Positions 7,241 to 8,743 of a DNA stretch of 8,743 nt are shown here, piece after piece. The translations under genes and the position numbers were made by a program. The notes under the pieces were generated by a model. The model saw nothing but the letters and a program-made list of their open reading frames with translations. It was not told the DNA's origin and made no database searches. Position 1 is the stretch's first letter, and each line of letters opens with the position of its first letter. Origin of the DNA: an uncultured Treponema sp. (GTDB lineage Bacteria > Spirochaetota > Spirochaetia > Treponematales > Treponemataceae); NCBI GenBank assembly GCA_946538795.1, contig CAMNGY010000037.1, forward strand, positions 1 through 8,743, given 5' to 3'.

Positions 7241-8292
7241 GGGTCATCGCGATAAACGGGGAGGCATGGTGCCATACCCTGACGGGGATCGAGCGGCTTG
7301 CCATAGAGGTGGTACAGAACATGGACAAGCTGGTCCGGCCGGGAATGATGGAGCTTGTCGTTCCGGCCAACGCGAAGGATGTCCCCGGCCTGACAAACAT
7401 ACGGACCGTCCGCCTGAAAAGCGAGGCCCGCTTCTTTCCGCGCTGGACGCAGGTTGACTTCCAGCTCTATGTCCTGGCCCACCGCAGGATCAGCCTGGAC
7501 TTCTCCAACACCTGCCCCTTCTTTGCGCCCGGCATAGAATTCATCCATGACATCTACTGCGCCCTGTACCCCGGGGATTTCAGTTCCAGGAGGGACAAGC
7601 TCATCTGCCTGTACAGCAGGATGATGTACAGGGCAATCGCAAAGCGGGCAAAGGTGATACTCACGGTCTCGGAGTACACCAAACGGACAATAATCGAACG
7701 CTACCATACCCCCGCAGACAGGATACACGTCGTCTATTCGGGAGTCACGGGCTACAAGGACATAGAGGCGGATTTCTCCGTGTTCGACCGCCTGCCCCGG
7801 CTCAAGGACAAGCCCTTCTACTTCACGCTGGGAAGCCTTTCCCGCCGCAAGAACCTCAAGTGGATAGCGGACCATGCCGCCCTGTATCCCGGGGAAACTT
7901 TCGCGGTATCGGGCAAGCCCCTGCCCAGCGTGGTCGCCCCGGAGCTTGAGAAGATGCGGAACCTGCCCAACGTCATCATGACCGGCTACCTGAGCGACAG
8001 GGAGGTAAAGGCCCTCCTTTCCCGCTGCAGGGCCTTCATCCTGCCCTCATATTTCGAGGGATTCGGGCTGCCTCCCCTGGAGGCCCTTTCCTGCGGGACA
8101 CAGATAATCGTTTCGGACAGGACAAGCCTGCCGGAAATCTACGGCACGGCCGCCCACTACATAGACCCGGACAAGCCCGACGTGGACCTGGACAGGCTGC
8201 TGGAAGAAGATGTGTCCTCCCCTGCCCCGCTGCTGGAAAAATATGACCTGTCCAAAACCGCAGAAAGGATCATCAAAATCATAGGGTCCTGA
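7237..8292 (+). CDS. family-4 (GT-B) glycosyltransferase, 351 aa
   Basis: This is a retaining GT4-type glycosyltransferase that adds a sugar from a nucleotide-sugar donor to a membrane-lipid or glycan acceptor on the cytoplasmic side. Near the N-terminus LTGIERLAIE (15-24) matches the glycine loop of GT4 enzymes. FIHDIYCALYPGDFS (102-116), VILTVSEYTK (140-149) and VVYSGV (165-170) end the first domain. The second domain begins with FTLGSLSRRKNLKWI (196-210) and carries the diagnostic E-x7-E motif as YFEGFGLPPLE (Glu274 and Glu282), then SLPEIYGTAAHYIDP. There is no membrane helix or signal peptide. It starts inside the preceding stop (ATGA) with AGGGGA 6 nt upstream, so it is probably translationally coupled and the last gene of the surface-polymer operon. 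The family is sure; sugar and acceptor cannot be read from sequence. It most resembles mannosyl- or rhamnosyl-type enzymes of O-antigen and capsule loci, but that is a guess. Confidence 0.9.
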   Translation: MRVIAINGEAWCHTLTGIERLAIEVVQNMDKLVRPGMMELVVPANAKDVPGLTNIRTVRLKSEARFFPRWTQVDFQLYVLAHRRISLDFSNTCPFFAPGIEFIHDIYCALYPGDFSSRRDKLICLYSRMMYRAIAKRAKVILTVSEYTKRTIIERYHTPADRIHVVYSGVTGYKDIEADFSVFDRLPRLKDKPFYFTLGSLSRRKNLKWIADHAALYPGETFAVSGKPLPSVVAPELEKMRNLPNVIMTGYLSDREVKALLSRCRAFILPSYFEGFGLPPLEALSCGTQIIVSDRTSLPEIYGTAAHYIDPDKPDVDLDRLLEEDVSSPAPLLEKYDLSKTAERIIKIIGS

Positions 8293-8310
8293 CCGACAGG
8301 GGCCTGACCG
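8288..8310 (+). repeat. 8-bp direct repeat CCTGACCG, twice
   Basis: CCTGACCG occurs at 8288-8295 (over the stop codon of the glycosyltransferase) and again at 8303-8310, 15 bp apart and just upstream of the queD -35 box. It may be a protein-binding pair or a small slippage duplication; the evidence is only the exact match. Confidence 0.25.
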
Positions 8311-8311
8311 C

Positions 8312-8326
8312 GCTTGCAAGCCTTGC
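8312..8326. repeat. overlapping short palindromes covering the queD -35 box
   Basis: GCTTGCAAGC (8312-8321) is a perfect 10-bp palindrome over the -35 element, and GCAAG-C-CTTGC (8316-8326) is a second 5-bp inverted repeat overlapping it. Their position suits an operator for a repressor, but they are short and could be chance. No T-run follows, so this is not a typical terminator. Confidence 0.25.
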
Positions 8327-8342
8327 CTTTTGCCGTTATACT
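8314..8342 (+). promoter_or_regulatory. sigma70-type promoter of queD (TTGCAA - 17 bp - TATACT)
   Basis: The -35 element TTGCAA (8314-8319) is exactly 17 bp from the -10 element TATACT (8337-8342); each matches the consensus in at least four of six positions. With the usual spacing, +1 falls at about 8349, the first base of the queD start codon, which predicts a leaderless or near-leaderless transcript. It is the only clear promoter seen, and it lies in the only intergenic space of the window. Confidence 0.6.
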
Positions 8343-8348
8343 CTCATC

Positions 8349-8735
8349 ATGTTTGAGGTACGCGTAGAGGCCGCCTTCAGCGCGGCGCATTTCCTGCAGG
8401 ACTATCACGGCAAGTGCGAGAGGCTTCACGGCCACAACTACAAGGTCTTCGCCCATGCCAGCGGAAGCGAGCTGGACGAGGGCGGAATGCTCCTGGACTT
8501 CTCGGAGCTGAAGAAAGCCCTCCGTGCCGTGTGCGAGGAGCTGGACCACCGCAACCTGAACGACTTTGACTATTTCAGGCAGAACCCCAGCGCGGAACGG
8601 ATCGCCATGTATATATACGACGGAATCATCAGGCAGATTCCGTCCCTCGGGAACAAGGACGGAAAGTCAGCCCGCCTGTCCGCCGTGGACGTGTTCGAGA
8701 CCGACACAAGCCGGGCCAGGTTCCGCCCGGAATAA
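8349..8735 (+). CDS. queD: 6-carboxy-5,6,7,8-tetrahydropterin synthase QueD, 128 aa
   Basis: This is a cytosolic zinc enzyme of the 6-pyruvoyltetrahydropterin synthase family. It converts 7,8-dihydroneopterin triphosphate to 6-carboxytetrahydropterin, an early step to preQ0 and the tRNA base queuosine. Zinc ligands are His14 (FSAAHFL), His27 and His29 (LHGHNY); catalytic Cys23 is in GKCERLHGHN; Asp66-His67 are in ELDHRNLN; and the pterin-anchoring glutamate is Glu117 in VFETDTS. The length is normal for bacterial QueD, and the MFEVRVEAAFSAAHF start is where the family normally begins. No purine-rich ribosome-binding site precedes the ATG, and the promoter ends 6 nt before it. It is separated from the polymer operon by 56 nt and is functionally unrelated. 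Other queuosine genes may follow outside the window. QueD rather than eukaryote-like PTPS is favoured by the CxxxHGH spacing and small size. Confidence 0.95.
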   Translation: MFEVRVEAAFSAAHFLQDYHGKCERLHGHNYKVFAHASGSELDEGGMLLDFSELKKALRAVCEELDHRNLNDFDYFRQNPSAERIAMYIYDGIIRQIPSLGNKDGKSARLSAVDVFETDTSRARFRPE

Positions 8736-8743
8736 AGGCAGGC

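Noticed and set aside
6721..7875. Long open frame of 384 codons on the - strand across the junction of the cytidylyltransferase and glycosyltransferase genes
   Set aside because: Its translation shows no recognisable family, and both + strand genes beneath it have clear motifs. Long antisense frames are expected in GC-rich codon-biased DNA.
8293..8330. Intrinsic terminator after the glycosyltransferase gene
   Set aside because: CAGG-GG-CCTG and the nearby inverted repeats are short and lack a following T-run, so read-through into queD cannot be excluded but a terminator is not supported.
1..8743. CRISPR arrays, tRNA or rRNA genes, insertion sequences
   Set aside because: No regularly spaced repeats, RNA-gene motifs, transposase motifs or terminal inverted repeats were seen; nearly all bases are coding.

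Overview
The window is a GC-rich (roughly 55-60% by eye), densely coding bacterial segment with every gene on the + strand. Five genes (1-8292) form one tightly packed, probably translationally coupled operon for a cell-surface, phosphate-containing glycopolymer or glycolipid. A sixth gene, queD (8349-8735), follows behind its own promoter and starts a different function (queuosine/preQ0 synthesis). The best guess for the host is a GC-rich host-associated spirochaete of the Treponema type, with GC-rich Clostridia (Lachnospiraceae-like) as the alternative. This rests on the fused cytidylyltransferase/aminotransferase architecture, teichoic-acid-type genes and the look of QueD, so it is tentative. 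Isoleucine is often encoded by ATA despite the high GC (14 ATA, 6 ATC, 0 ATT in the TagF-like gene).

Layout: (1) 1-1686 is the 3' part of a membrane protein with an extracytoplasmic alkaline-phosphatase/sulfatase/LtaS-like domain. (2) 1690-4428 is a complete 912-residue paralogue in tandem. It shows that the protein is a fusion of an N-terminal YidC/Oxa1 insertase-like domain, a second membrane block and the LtaS-like ectodomain. (3) 4425-5693 is a membrane-anchored TagF/TarL-like (CDP-glycerol glycerophosphotransferase family) enzyme. (4) 5693-7240 is a LicC/PntC-type cytidylyltransferase fused to a HisC/CobD-like aminotransferase domain that has lost about 90 residues, including most PLP-binding motifs. 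(5) 7237-8292 is a family-4 glycosyltransferase. Junctions are a 3-nt gap, ATGA, TGATG and ATGA. (6) 8293-8348 is a short intergenic region with a near-consensus sigma70-type promoter whose predicted +1 falls on the A of the queD ATG, so queD may be made from a leaderless mRNA.

Proposed working of the locus (inference): the cytidylyltransferase makes a CMP-activated phospho-alcohol or phosphonate head group (choline-, ethanolamine-, aminoethylphosphonate- or glycerol-like). The TagF-like enzyme transfers a phospho-unit from a CDP donor to a lipid-linked acceptor at the inner membrane face, and the glycosyltransferase builds the sugar part. The duplicated YidC-LtaS-like fusions act outside the membrane as phospho-group transferases or hydrolases. 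The most unusual points are the YidC/LtaS-like fusion and its tandem duplication, the gutted aminotransferase domain, and the predicted leaderless queD transcript.
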